From: CAZOEL01 sp964578835
Lineage (GTDB): Bacteria > Desulfobacterota > Syntrophobacteria > Syntrophobacterales > Syntrophobacteraceae
Reading direction: 5' to 3'
Assembly: GCA_964578835.1 (NCBI GenBank)
Contig: CAZOEL010000027.1
Location: 1 to 64,000 of the forward strand
Length of the DNA stretch: 64,000 nt
The notes under the pieces are model-generated. The model saw only the letters and a program-made list of their open reading frames with translations, did no database searches and was not told the origin of the DNA. Positions 54,381 to 63,107 of the stretch are shown here, piece after piece; within the stretch, counting starts at the first letter, position 1, and each line of letters opens with the position of its first letter. Made by a program: the position numbers and the translations under genes.

Positions 54381-56003
54381 CTACTTTGGAGTTTTTGGCG
54401 CAGATTGGGCAGAGATCGCATCGCTTTGCCGCTCTATGAATATCTGTTTCACCGCTGGACGGTCAATCTTCCCGTTGGGATTGAGAGGTACGCTATCCCA
54501 CTGCTCGATCCTCTTGGGAATCATATAACTGGGAAGCACTTGGCTGCAGACGGCTTTAAGCTCATCAATGCTCTGAGCGACACCATCTTTGCCCGTTATC
54601 ACAGCCGCTACAGCTTGCCCAAGAATGTCATCGTGAATACCAAAAACCACGGCATGACCGACAAGTCCAGTTGCATAGAGGGCTTCTTCAACCTCTGTGG
54701 GGCTTACCCGGTAACCCGATGTTTTGATCATTTCGTCAGCTCGGTTTACGAAATAGAGATAGCCGTCCTCATCGATAGTGACGCGATCCCCCGAAAACAC
54801 CACGAGCTCAGGGAACTGAACACCTGGAGGAGAGAAGGGGTTCGGCTTGAATCGCTGGGCGGTTTTCTCAGCATCGTTCCAATACCCCAAGGCCACATGC
54901 GCACCCCGCTGGACCAACTCACCCTCTTCACCCACGCCACATCGTTCGCCTTTATCATTCAGTACTAAGATCTCAGCGTTTGGAATGGCCTTACCTATGC
55001 TGGTCGGCCGACGATCAACCTCTCCCGGCGGTAGATAGGCGCCTCGAAAAGCTTCTGTCAGGCCATACATAAGGTATAATTTGCTGTTCGGCAGGCGTTG
55101 GCGCAAATCCTTCGTAGCGTGCACGGGCAAACTCCCACCTGAATTTGTGAGATAGCGCCATTCCGGGAACCGAGTATGGTCCCAGCTCTTTTGGATAAGT
55201 TGAAGCCACAAAGGCGGGATCAAAGCCAAACCGGTTATCCGCTCGCGCTCCATTGCATTCAAGATGTCGTTAATGACAAGATAGTTGATCAATATGCAAG
55301 CGCATCCCACATAGAGACTCGTGGTAAGCTGATTCAATCCATAATCAAAACTGAAAGGAAGCACGCTCAATATACGGTCATCAGGCGTGTTTTCGAGGTA
55401 AGCTGAAACACTCTCCACCCCTGCCATCAAGTTCCGGTGCGATAGAACAACCCCCTTGGGTTTGCCGGTGCTTCCTGAAGTGTAAATAATAGCGGCTATA
55501 TCAGTCTCTATCATTTGAGGCGCTTTGGAGAGGCGTCGTGGCCCACCCCAGGCATCCAAATCCAGAATCCTGAGCTCTCCTGAGGCAACTGCACCGCCTT
55601 TCCCACGAACAATCGTCAATTGAAGAGAATCCAGGCCGGTAAGAAAGGGTAGAAGATAGCCCATCCGCTGGTGGGTTGTAAAAAGATATCGCGCGCCCGA
55701 ATCATGGAGTATGTGACGGACCTGTGGTCCCTTTAAAAGCGGGTTTACAATGATGAAGACGCCCCCAGCGCGGGCGATCGCAAGGAAGGAGGCAGCTTCC
55801 TCGGGAGACTTCTCGCAGTAGACGGCCACTCGGTCGCCTTTTTCCAACCCGAGATCGAGAAGGAACTGGGCTAAACGGTCCACCTCCTTATCCAGCGCAG
55901 AAAAGGTGATACGCCGGTCGCGATACACGAGAGCTTCTTCTTCAGGCCTTAGATTTGCCTGCTTTCTCAGGATGTCAGGAATTGAATTATAGAATTGGGG
56001 CAT
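54381..56003 (-). CDS. Acyl/aminoacyl-AMP ligase, exosortase A-associated
   Basis: A 540-residue ANL superfamily enzyme. It has AAIIYTSGSTGKPKGVVLSH (ATP loop), the LYLMYGLTEAFRGAYLPPGE region, and FSGDRVTIDEDGYLYFVNRA and the C-terminal K in PLNPNGKIDRPAV. It activates a carboxylate as its adenylate and should load it on the ACP coded by the next gene upstream (start five bases after the ACP stop). The substrate cannot be read from sequence. Confidence 0.92.
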   Translation of the reverse strand: MPQFYNSIPDILRKQANLRPEEEALVYRDRRITFSALDKEVDRLAQFLLDLGLEKGDRVAVYCEKSPEEAASFLAIARAGGVFIIVNPLLKGPQVRHILHDSGARYLFTTHQRMGYLLPFLTGLDSLQLTIVRGKGGAVASGELRILDLDAWGGPRRLSKAPQMIETDIAAIIYTSGSTGKPKGVVLSHRNLMAGVESVSAYLENTPDDRILSVLPFSFDYGLNQLTTSLYVGCACILINYLVINDILNAMERERITGLALIPPLWLQLIQKSWDHTRFPEWRYLTNSGGSLPVHATKDLRQRLPNSKLYLMYGLTEAFRGAYLPPGEVDRRPTSIGKAIPNAEILVLNDKGERCGVGEEGELVQRGAHVALGYWNDAEKTAQRFKPNPFSPPGVQFPELVVFSGDRVTIDEDGYLYFVNRADEMIKTSGYRVSPTEVEEALYATGLVGHAVVFGIHDDILGQAVAAVITGKDGVAQSIDELKAVCSQVLPSYMIPKRIEQWDSVPLNPNGKIDRPAVKQIFIERQSDAISAQSAPKTPK

Positions 56004-56008
56004 GGTCG

Positions 56009-56296
56009 CTATGCTTTCGTGTATGAAAGTACAAGCGATACGATGGATCGAATGGATGCGAAATTCTCCCCGGTTATATCGTCCTCCGACAAAATGATGT
56101 CAAAGCTTTCCTCAACAAAGGCGATCAGTTTTAAAATCCCCATCGAGTCGATTAGCCCACCTTCGATAAGAGACTCATCCACACCGATTTCGCTGCGACC
56201 GACAGCAAGGTCAGGTTCCTGAAGCAGGAAGGTTTCAATTGTTTGAATAAAGCTCGCGGCCTTTTCCGTTTCGGACTGTACCGGCATATTTTGCAT
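56009..56296 (-). CDS. Acyl carrier protein
   Basis: A 95-residue four-helix carrier protein. The phosphopantetheine attachment serine is in GLIDSMGILKLIAFVEE (the DSM in place of DSL), and the C-terminal IRSIVSLV helix is typical. It would carry the group activated by the neighbouring AMP ligase. First of three adjacent genes (ACP, ligase, decarboxylase) of the decoration module. Confidence 0.9.
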   Translation of the reverse strand: MQNMPVQSETEKAASFIQTIETFLLQEPDLAVGRSEIGVDESLIEGGLIDSMGILKLIAFVEESFDIILSEDDITGENFASIRSIVSLVLSYTKA

Positions 56297-56459
56297 CTCT
56301 CAAGCACCTGCGTTTCGATTTGGATTTAGAATAATAAGCATCTGAAAGATCTCGCTACTCAATGGAGCGTAAGGATCAATAAAATCACTCTTCCTTTCCA
56401 ACAGGAGGCTACTCGATAGCTGTACCCAAGGCGGGATTACAGACTCTCCACTCGCCCTC

Positions 56460-58319
56460 TCAGTGGTGCGCAGCCACGTTTCTCAGCCAAAGCTCCAACA
56501 TCAGGTAGACCCAAAGATTGTCGCCATAATAGGGCGTTTCGTCAACTTCAAAGGACGCCTTCAGTTTGCCGAGATACTCCGGCTTCACATATGCACTCAG
56601 GAACGGTGCTCCCGTGAAAAGCACATCTTTAAGCAACTCCGACAGCTTTCGATCTGTTCTGAACCAGCGCGCTATGGGAAGTCCCATGCCATGTTTCTTC
56701 TTTCTGATGATTTCCTCGGGCAAGAACCCTGTCATGGCGCGTTTAAATATGTAACGGTTCTTACCAGGGCGAACCTTAAGCCCGGCAGGAATGGTTGAAG
56801 CGAAATCCACCAAGTCACGATCCAACAGCGGGTAGCGGACCTCCACACCCGCAGCCTCGGCCATTTGTGTAACCTTGCGCAGATCGTTGTCCGTAATGGT
56901 AAATTTCATATCAAGGTAGAGAAGCCGATCGGTATCATGGGCGGGCGCAGCGTGCTCATAGTGTTGGGCAGCCAGATCCAGAAAAGAATCGCGGTTTACC
57001 CGCACCAGGAAATCAGGCTGAAAGATCTCACTATTGTCTAGTTCCGCCAGGAGATTGTAGGAATAAAAGCGTTTGGGATTTCGTATATTGGCTCGACGAA
57101 CATACCGTTTCGCTTTATGAATGATACCGATGCTCGGCAGTACACCAAGAATTGGCTCAAGCAGTTCTTCCCTCATTATTTGCGGGAGCAGAAAATAGCG
57201 TTCGAAGACCAAGTTCTGCACATAGCGTTCGTTTCCCCCAAAGATTTCATCACCGCCATCGCCGCCAAGCATCACATCCACACCATTGTTCCGCGCCAGT
57301 AGCGCACAAAAATAGGCAGCCACCACAGAGGCATTGCCAAAAGGTTCATCATAAATGCGCGGAAGATCCTCCAGCAGGGCGAGTACGTCTGAAGGAGTGA
57401 CCATATACTCGTGATGCTCTGTACTAAAATGTTTAGCCGCAATACGGGCATAGTCAAGTTCGTTGTAACGAGGGTCGTCAAAGCCAATCGAAAAAGTTTT
57501 CGCAGGACTTTTGGAGAGGAGCGAATAAAAGCCTGCAACACTACTCGAGTCGGTCCCTCCAGAAAGAAAGCAGCCTGTTTTTTGTGGATCGCTCAGCGGC
57601 ACAAAAGTAGCAATGGCGGCTTCAATGGCTTCGGGGATGGTCTTCCGCCAGTATTCCTCTCCTTGAGGAACAGGCTGATACCGGATATCATAATGGGTGA
57701 ATTCGTCGATGCGGCCATTTTCTACCAACAATGCTCGACCGGGGCATAGCTTATGTATCTCGCGAAAAATGGTTAGTGGGCTGCAGACTGCCTGAAAGAA
57801 TAGGTAGTGATATATAGCGTCGGGATTGATCTCCACACTGGGCAGCGTGGTCCGCAATTGGCGGATCCTAGACGCCGCAATGAGGCCGGAGCATCCCCGG
57901 TGGTACACCACTGGTTTAACGCCATAAAAATCGGTCGCAATAAGAAGCCTTTGGGAAGCATGGTCCCATAATGCAAAGGCAAAGGAGCCTCGAAGTCGGC
58001 CGATAAAGTTCACGCCGAACTTGCGATATAGGAGCCAAATCTTGTTGCCAAGATCGCAAGTCTCAGCATCCTGCTCCCCAATAAGATTTTTAAGTTCTGC
58101 GACATTTGTCAGGTCAACATCATGGGCTACGGCTCCGTAAGCATTGAACCATAGCCCCTGTCCTGGAAATTCTGCCCAAGCAGCAAGGATCATTCCTGGC
58201 CCCGCTGTGTGAACAACGGCCCCGTCGCTGCGCAACCGAGCCTCTAATTCGGGCTGGTACGTGCAATCACTCTGTGAGCAAAAAAAACCGCCTTTGTTTA
58301 TTGTTGGCTTCATAGGCAC
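56460..58319 (-). CDS. Asparagine synthase-like protein lacking the N-terminal Cys
   Basis: A 619-residue AsnB-like protein. The C-terminal synthetase domain is intact: CFLSGGTDSSSVAGFYSLLS (ATP loop) and VMLGGDGGDEIFGGNERYV. The N-terminal domain is recognisable (RGSFAFALWDHASQRLLIAT, DFYGVKPVVY) but begins MPMKPTINKGGFFCSQSD, with no MCGI and no Cys2. It therefore cannot use glutamine in the usual way and may use free ammonia, a partner, or another amine, perhaps one made by the decarboxylase. Sits just before the ACP gene. Confidence 0.85.
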   Translation of the reverse strand: MPMKPTINKGGFFCSQSDCTYQPELEARLRSDGAVVHTAGPGMILAAWAEFPGQGLWFNAYGAVAHDVDLTNVAELKNLIGEQDAETCDLGNKIWLLYRKFGVNFIGRLRGSFAFALWDHASQRLLIATDFYGVKPVVYHRGCSGLIAASRIRQLRTTLPSVEINPDAIYHYLFFQAVCSPLTIFREIHKLCPGRALLVENGRIDEFTHYDIRYQPVPQGEEYWRKTIPEAIEAAIATFVPLSDPQKTGCFLSGGTDSSSVAGFYSLLSKSPAKTFSIGFDDPRYNELDYARIAAKHFSTEHHEYMVTPSDVLALLEDLPRIYDEPFGNASVVAAYFCALLARNNGVDVMLGGDGGDEIFGGNERYVQNLVFERYFLLPQIMREELLEPILGVLPSIGIIHKAKRYVRRANIRNPKRFYSYNLLAELDNSEIFQPDFLVRVNRDSFLDLAAQHYEHAAPAHDTDRLLYLDMKFTITDNDLRKVTQMAEAAGVEVRYPLLDRDLVDFASTIPAGLKVRPGKNRYIFKRAMTGFLPEEIIRKKKHGMGLPIARWFRTDRKLSELLKDVLFTGAPFLSAYVKPEYLGKLKASFEVDETPYYGDNLWVYLMLELWLRNVAAHH

Positions 58320-58387
58320 TCAGTTAGTTCATTATGCAACGCATAGATTGATCAAATACCACGCACCCTCATTGATTGCTTCAGAGC

Positions 58388-59536
58388 TCAGTTTACCAAC
58401 AAGGAAAGCGTCTTCCTGGCATTCTCAGTCCAGAAGTATCTCTTTCGGGCAAGAATGTTCTTGGATTCATTTCCAAGTTCTGAAAGGATTTGTTTTGATT
58501 CAGCAAGTTCAAGTATCTTTCCAGCCAAAGCGTTCCTGTCCTTGTGATCGAAGAGACCTTTGTATTCCTCAGTGAGAATTTCTTTTATATTCAATGTATC
58601 CGGCGCCAATATTGGTTTGCCCATACCCATATATTCAAATAACTTGATTGGGGACGCATATTCAGTGACATCCGGTTGGAGGGCAATATCAAAAGCAGCC
58701 ATGTACCGCGCCACTTCTTCACGGCGTACCGGACCTGTAAATGTTACGCCCTTGGCAAAAATCCCATTCCGTTTTGAGAAGTTGATGAGGTCGGGAAAGG
58801 CCGGCCCGTCCCCAACCAGCAGCAGATGTATGCCTTTATTAAGCATGTCATACTGAACATATGCCCTAAGCAGTTGATCCAGCCCATGCCATTTTCTAAA
58901 CCAGCCCACGAATCCAAGCACCAGTTTACCATCAAGCATCAACCGTCTCCGTATCTCACTGCCATCCACATCCGAGTCGATGAGGTCAGGATTGATGGCG
59001 TTGGAAATGACCAGCATTTTGTCTAAGGGAACGCCATTAGCAGCAAGTATTTCACGAAGAGGCGTAGACACGACTATTGTCCGATAAGCGTTACTGCAAA
59101 TCCAGCGCTCCAGGGATCGTCCGAGATATGAAAGCGAGAGTTTCGAGTATTTTTGCTTCTCAATGGCTATAGGAGCATTTACTTCCAGTACCAACGGAAT
59201 GGAGTACATCTTAGATACCATGATCCCAGCAACAGTATATAGAGAGTACCTTTCGTAAATCAGGTGCGGCCGGAATTCTCTAACTACCTTTTGTAGAATG
59301 AAAAAACCATAAATATTATACAGGATCTCACACATCTCGTAGAGGAGAGGAGGAAGCTTGGCCGTGAGGCGACTGACAAGCGACTGGCTTTTCACCTCAG
59401 ACCTATCATCCTCTAGAGGCTCCAACCCTACAACATTGACCTCATGGCCAAGTTTCCGAAATGCATCGATGAGCTCTCTAATATGGATGCCTTGCGCATC
59501 CTCAGCCCTTGTCCTATGGTGGTATAAAATTCTCAT
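58388..59536 (-). CDS. Glycosyltransferase family 4
   Basis: A 382-residue GT-B transferase: MRILYHHRTRAEDAQGIHIR at the start, VLEVNAPIAIEKQKYSKL and ISNAINPDLIDSD at mid-length, VLGFVGWFRKWHGLDQLLRA and SPIKLFEYMGMGKPILAPDT (E in LFEYM) in the donor half. Similar to exopolysaccharide transferases that accompany WecB and stp1 genes in XrtA loci. Specificity unknown. Confidence 0.87.
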   Translation of the reverse strand: MRILYHHRTRAEDAQGIHIRELIDAFRKLGHEVNVVGLEPLEDDRSEVKSQSLVSRLTAKLPPLLYEMCEILYNIYGFFILQKVVREFRPHLIYERYSLYTVAGIMVSKMYSIPLVLEVNAPIAIEKQKYSKLSLSYLGRSLERWICSNAYRTIVVSTPLREILAANGVPLDKMLVISNAINPDLIDSDVDGSEIRRRLMLDGKLVLGFVGWFRKWHGLDQLLRAYVQYDMLNKGIHLLLVGDGPAFPDLINFSKRNGIFAKGVTFTGPVRREEVARYMAAFDIALQPDVTEYASPIKLFEYMGMGKPILAPDTLNIKEILTEEYKGLFDHKDRNALAGKILELAESKQILSELGNESKNILARKRYFWTENARKTLSLLVN

Positions 59537-59592
59537 AGAGTCCAGTGCAGCACTTACTGATTTGTCAAGCGTTATTCTTCAAGATCCGTAGT

Positions 59593-60684
59593 TTAAACAA
59601 GACACTCAACGACTCTCTCGGCAGTTCTACCGTCCCAAAGGGCAGGGATCGACCCAACCTTAGAAGGTCCGTTAAGAATTTTCCCTATGTCGGCCCACAG
59701 GGCATCAATGCGCGTCAGTTGGTTGCTGCCCTGCGTTATCGTTACCGGTCTCTCGGTGTTCGGGCGCAGCGTGAGGCAAGGAGTGCCAAAAAAGGTCGTT
59801 TCTTCCTGGAGCCCCCCTGAATCGGTCAGCACGAACCGGGCGTGCTCGGCAAAACAAATCGAATCGTGGTACCCCAGCGGGGAGAGAATCCTCAGGTTTG
59901 CAGACTCATACTCAAGCCCGAACGCATCGAGCATCTTTTTGGTCCGCGGGTGGATCGGAAAGAGCACCGGCAGTTCGAAAGAGAGTCGCTTCAGCTGTTC
60001 CACAATGGAGCTCAGCACATCGCGGTCATCTACGTTGGAAGGGCGGTGCAGAGTGACGTAGATGAATTTCTTGTCCTCGCATCCCAATTTCTCATGAGTT
60101 TTCCTGCGCCTCGCCTTGTCGAGGTTGGCTACGAGCGTATCGATCATAATGTTCCCAACGAGCCTGATCTTAGATTCCGATACCCCTTCCCTTCGGAGGT
60201 TTTCGTCTGCATCCGAGGAGGGGGTGAAAAGGAGGTCCGCAAGAGAATCGGTCACAATCCGATTAATCTCTTCAGGCATTGAACGGTCGAAGCTCCTGAG
60301 GCCGGCCTCCACGTGCGCCACTCTGATGCCCAACTTGCAGGCCACAATGGTGCAGGCCATTGTCGAATTGACGTCTCCCACCACCACAACCATGTCCGGC
60401 TTCTCCCGGATGCAGAAATCCTCAAAGCTCATCATAATGCGTGCTGTCTGAACAGCGTGAGACGAGGAGCCAACTTCAAGGTTTACATCGGGATGCGGAA
60501 TATCGAGCTCTTTAAAGAAGACCTCAGACATTTGAATGTCGTAGTGCTGGCCCGTGTGGACCAAGAGGGACTCTATACTCCCGTTGTTGCTTGCGGATGC
60601 GGAGTTATGCTTCGAGATGGCCGCGCAAAGCGGCGCAATCTTCATGAAGTTGGGTCGAGCGCCTGCAATGAGCGCAATTTTCAT
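59593..60684 (-). CDS. wecB: UDP-N-acetylglucosamine 2-epimerase (non-hydrolysing)
   Basis: A 363-residue WecB: GARPNFMKIAPLCAAI, VHTGQHYDIQMSEVFFKEL, VVVVGDVNSTMACTIVACKL, HVEAGLRSFDR, PEEINRIVTD and TDSGGLQEETTFFGTP are all present. It converts UDP-GlcNAc to UDP-ManNAc in the cytoplasm, so the polymer may contain ManNAc or a uronic or amino sugar made from it. Short spacing to both neighbours. Confidence 0.95.
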   Translation of the reverse strand: MKIALIAGARPNFMKIAPLCAAISKHNSASASNNGSIESLLVHTGQHYDIQMSEVFFKELDIPHPDVNLEVGSSSHAVQTARIMMSFEDFCIREKPDMVVVVGDVNSTMACTIVACKLGIRVAHVEAGLRSFDRSMPEEINRIVTDSLADLLFTPSSDADENLRREGVSESKIRLVGNIMIDTLVANLDKARRRKTHEKLGCEDKKFIYVTLHRPSNVDDRDVLSSIVEQLKRLSFELPVLFPIHPRTKKMLDAFGLEYESANLRILSPLGYHDSICFAEHARFVLTDSGGLQEETTFFGTPCLTLRPNTERPVTITQGSNQLTRIDALWADIGKILNGPSKVGSIPALWDGRTAERVVECLV

Positions 60685-60708
60685 TCGCCGGTTCCTTTGT
60701 GTTTTATC

Positions 60709-61998
60709 TCACCTGCCGTCGCAGAGAACGGCTTCGAGTTGTCGCATTTGGCTGTTCCAGTCATAGGCTTGCTGGACGTGACGCCTGGCGCTTTGCCCCA
60801 GCTGCATGCCGGCATCCTCTTCCTTGAGGAGACTCAGAACGGCGCGGGCGAAGCCATCGGCCGAATCTTCCACAAGCACGTGCTTGCCTGGCGCTGCATC
60901 TATTCCTTCCATGGACTTGCTTGTCGCCACAGTTGGCTTTGCCATAGCCATGGCTTCCAACACCTTGTTCTGAACTCCTCTTGCTAATCGAAGGGGAACG
61001 ACGCAAACATCGGCAATTTTGTACCAGGCTCGAATGTCCTCGACATAGCCCGTTACGCAGACAGAATCGTTTCCACTGAGGCTCAAGACTTCTCGATGAG
61101 GGTTGCGGCCAACTATGTAAAAGCGCACTCCTGAAATCTCCGCTTGGATTCTCGGCAGCACATTTCGAGCGAACCAGATCACCCCGTCAACGTTCGCATG
61201 GTAATCCATCGCGCCGGTGAAGAGGAGAACGGGATTATAGTCGCCGCAATCGGGACGGGCAGACTCCTTCGAGTGTACTTCAGGCTGGGCTAAGGCTGAA
61301 GACGGATCAAAGTACTCGTGGTCTACCCCGTTTGGGACAACTCTGATGTTTGAGAGGCCAGGGTTTAAGGCTTTGAAGAGCTCGGCCTCATTGTTCGAGA
61401 CAAAAACGGAGCAGTCGAAGCGCTCAGCCACTAATCTCTCGTAGTCGGTCAGTCTCCGGTGCTCCAGGGAGTAGATCAACGACTTCGGGAATGGCGCTTC
61501 AGACGCATACTGCGCCCACTTATCCGAGTCGACGTCACAGAAGTCCATGATCAGGCAAAGCCTGCCGTCTGCAATGTTCCTTGAGGCTCCTTCTTGGATT
61601 TTCCCCACGGCGGGCGCGATCGCTTTCGAGCGAAAGAGATACTCAGCCATGGACGAGGAAAAACAGATGACAGATCCGTAGGCTGTTTCAGCAAGCCACT
61701 GATCTATAATCCGTTGCATTCGGCGGGAGTAAAAATAGCCGACAGACAACGGCTTTCCCTTAGCCAACCATAGAGCCCCTCTCAGCAATGCGGCTTTGGT
61801 GTTGAGCGGCACAGGAGCGACCCTTCGGCACAGCTTCTGAAGGGACGCTTCGTGGCGGAAATCGCCAGGGTCGTCCACAAGGCACACAAGGTCGACGTCG
61901 TGAGATCTTGATAGGTATCTGATCTCATTGTACGATCTTATTTTATCGCCCTTATCCGGCGGATAGGGAATCCGGTGGGCCAGGTAGAGGATCTTCAT
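60709..61998 (-). CDS. XrtA/PEP-CTERM-associated sugar transferase (TIGR03087 type)
   Basis: A 429-residue transferase. The N-terminal segment MKILYLAHRIPYPPDKGDKI, RSYNEIRYLSRSHDVDLVCL and AKGKPLSVGYFYSRRMQRII identify the stp1 group tied to exosortase A loci. Donor half: VLLFTGAMDYHANVDGVIWF and VCVVPLRLARGVQNKVLEAM. It adds a sugar to the lipid-linked repeat unit. Fifteen bases after the FemAB gene stop. Confidence 0.92.
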   Translation of the reverse strand: MKILYLAHRIPYPPDKGDKIRSYNEIRYLSRSHDVDLVCLVDDPGDFRHEASLQKLCRRVAPVPLNTKAALLRGALWLAKGKPLSVGYFYSRRMQRIIDQWLAETAYGSVICFSSSMAEYLFRSKAIAPAVGKIQEGASRNIADGRLCLIMDFCDVDSDKWAQYASEAPFPKSLIYSLEHRRLTDYERLVAERFDCSVFVSNNEAELFKALNPGLSNIRVVPNGVDHEYFDPSSALAQPEVHSKESARPDCGDYNPVLLFTGAMDYHANVDGVIWFARNVLPRIQAEISGVRFYIVGRNPHREVLSLSGNDSVCVTGYVEDIRAWYKIADVCVVPLRLARGVQNKVLEAMAMAKPTVATSKSMEGIDAAPGKHVLVEDSADGFARAVLSLLKEEDAGMQLGQSARRHVQQAYDWNSQMRQLEAVLCDGR

Positions 61999-62012
61999 GC
62001 GTTGCAGTTCAT

Positions 62013-63086
62013 TCAGGGAATGTATTTGACTATCTGAGGACCAATTAGTTTTGTGAGTTCAAGAGGAAGCTTCTTCCACAACTCGATTCGCTTACTGTAT
62101 TTTGGGTTGGTTGGACTTAGGTTTGGCAGGGCGTCAACGCCATGCAAGTAATATTGATATGGTAGCATAGAAGGCTCAAAACCCCAGTGCCTCTTGAAGT
62201 GATAGGGTCCCGTGTCCTTTTTGCTTTTGCCAAAATCAAATATTTCGCAGCCGCGGTCAACAGCTTTGCACATAAGCGCCCAGTAGAGATAATCATTGGC
62301 CGCATGATCCCGAGAGATGGGATAGGCCCCGGAATAGTAAGGCAAAACTTCCTCTTTATAGAAGTAGCTGAGCACTCCTGAGAGCGGCTGTCCGTCTTTT
62401 CTTATGATGAGAATGGAGGAGAAGCCCGAGAACTCCTCCAGCTGGTTCCCCAGGTATCGTTTTGGAAAAACCGGTGTGCCAAGACTTCGATAGTTATAGG
62501 CAAACAACTCGTAAAACTCGTCCAGAAGCTCTTTGCCGCCATGGACCGATTCCAAGCCATTGGATATGCCTTGCCTCACCATGCGGCGAGTTTTGCGTGG
62601 AATCGCCTTCAGATTGTCTTCCTCGGAAGTAAAGAGCTCCTTCTTGAAATAATAATAGAGATCTTTTACCGGGAGATCTGGAAGGGGAGCGTTCTGGTTT
62701 CTAATCTCCAGATAGTCAAGGCCCTCAGATCGAGTTATCTCAGCAGCTTTATCCAGCAGAGCCTGCTCAACTTCCTTATTGGTGGCAAGAATGCCGCCAA
62801 TAGGCGCAAAGGGAACGGAAACCAGCGATTTGCCGAAAAGAAAGCTTTTGATCATGAAGAGAGGAAAAACGCCGCTGATTATCTTCCGCCCGTTATGGCG
62901 CGTCCCATTGGATACCATGCTCTCGCGATCGTAATCCTCAGCAAGAAGGTAAAACGATCTATGGCCGAACGATTTTTCGACCACCCTTTTCCAACCAGTG
63001 AGATGAAAAAAGGAGCCCTGCGGATGGTTCATGACGAACTGATCCCATCCATGTCTATCGGCATCTGAGTAAAGCCTGACTTCCAT
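62013..63086 (-). CDS. FemAB-like protein, PEP-CTERM system-associated
   Basis: A 357-residue protein of the GNAT-like FemAB fold. WDQFVMNHPQGSFFHLTGWK at the start and DYLYWALMCKAVDRGCEIFD, FGKSKKDTGPYHFKRHWGFE toward the end match the PEP-CTERM-system FemAB family. It may transfer an aminoacyl group, supplied by aminoacyl-tRNA or the ACP, to the polymer or lipid carrier; the substrate is unknown. Its presence beside stp1 and the polysaccharide deacetylase is typical of XrtA clusters. Confidence 0.9.
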   Translation of the reverse strand: MEVRLYSDADRHGWDQFVMNHPQGSFFHLTGWKRVVEKSFGHRSFYLLAEDYDRESMVSNGTRHNGRKIISGVFPLFMIKSFLFGKSLVSVPFAPIGGILATNKEVEQALLDKAAEITRSEGLDYLEIRNQNAPLPDLPVKDLYYYFKKELFTSEEDNLKAIPRKTRRMVRQGISNGLESVHGGKELLDEFYELFAYNYRSLGTPVFPKRYLGNQLEEFSGFSSILIIRKDGQPLSGVLSYFYKEEVLPYYSGAYPISRDHAANDYLYWALMCKAVDRGCEIFDFGKSKKDTGPYHFKRHWGFEPSMLPYQYYLHGVDALPNLSPTNPKYSKRIELWKKLPLELTKLIGPQIVKYIP

Positions 63087-63107
63087 TCTATACTTTCTCG
63101 ATGAAGA

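Noticed and set aside
56460..58319. Standard asparagine synthetase
   Set aside because: N-terminal Cys2 is missing and the gene lies in the exosortase-associated decoration module.
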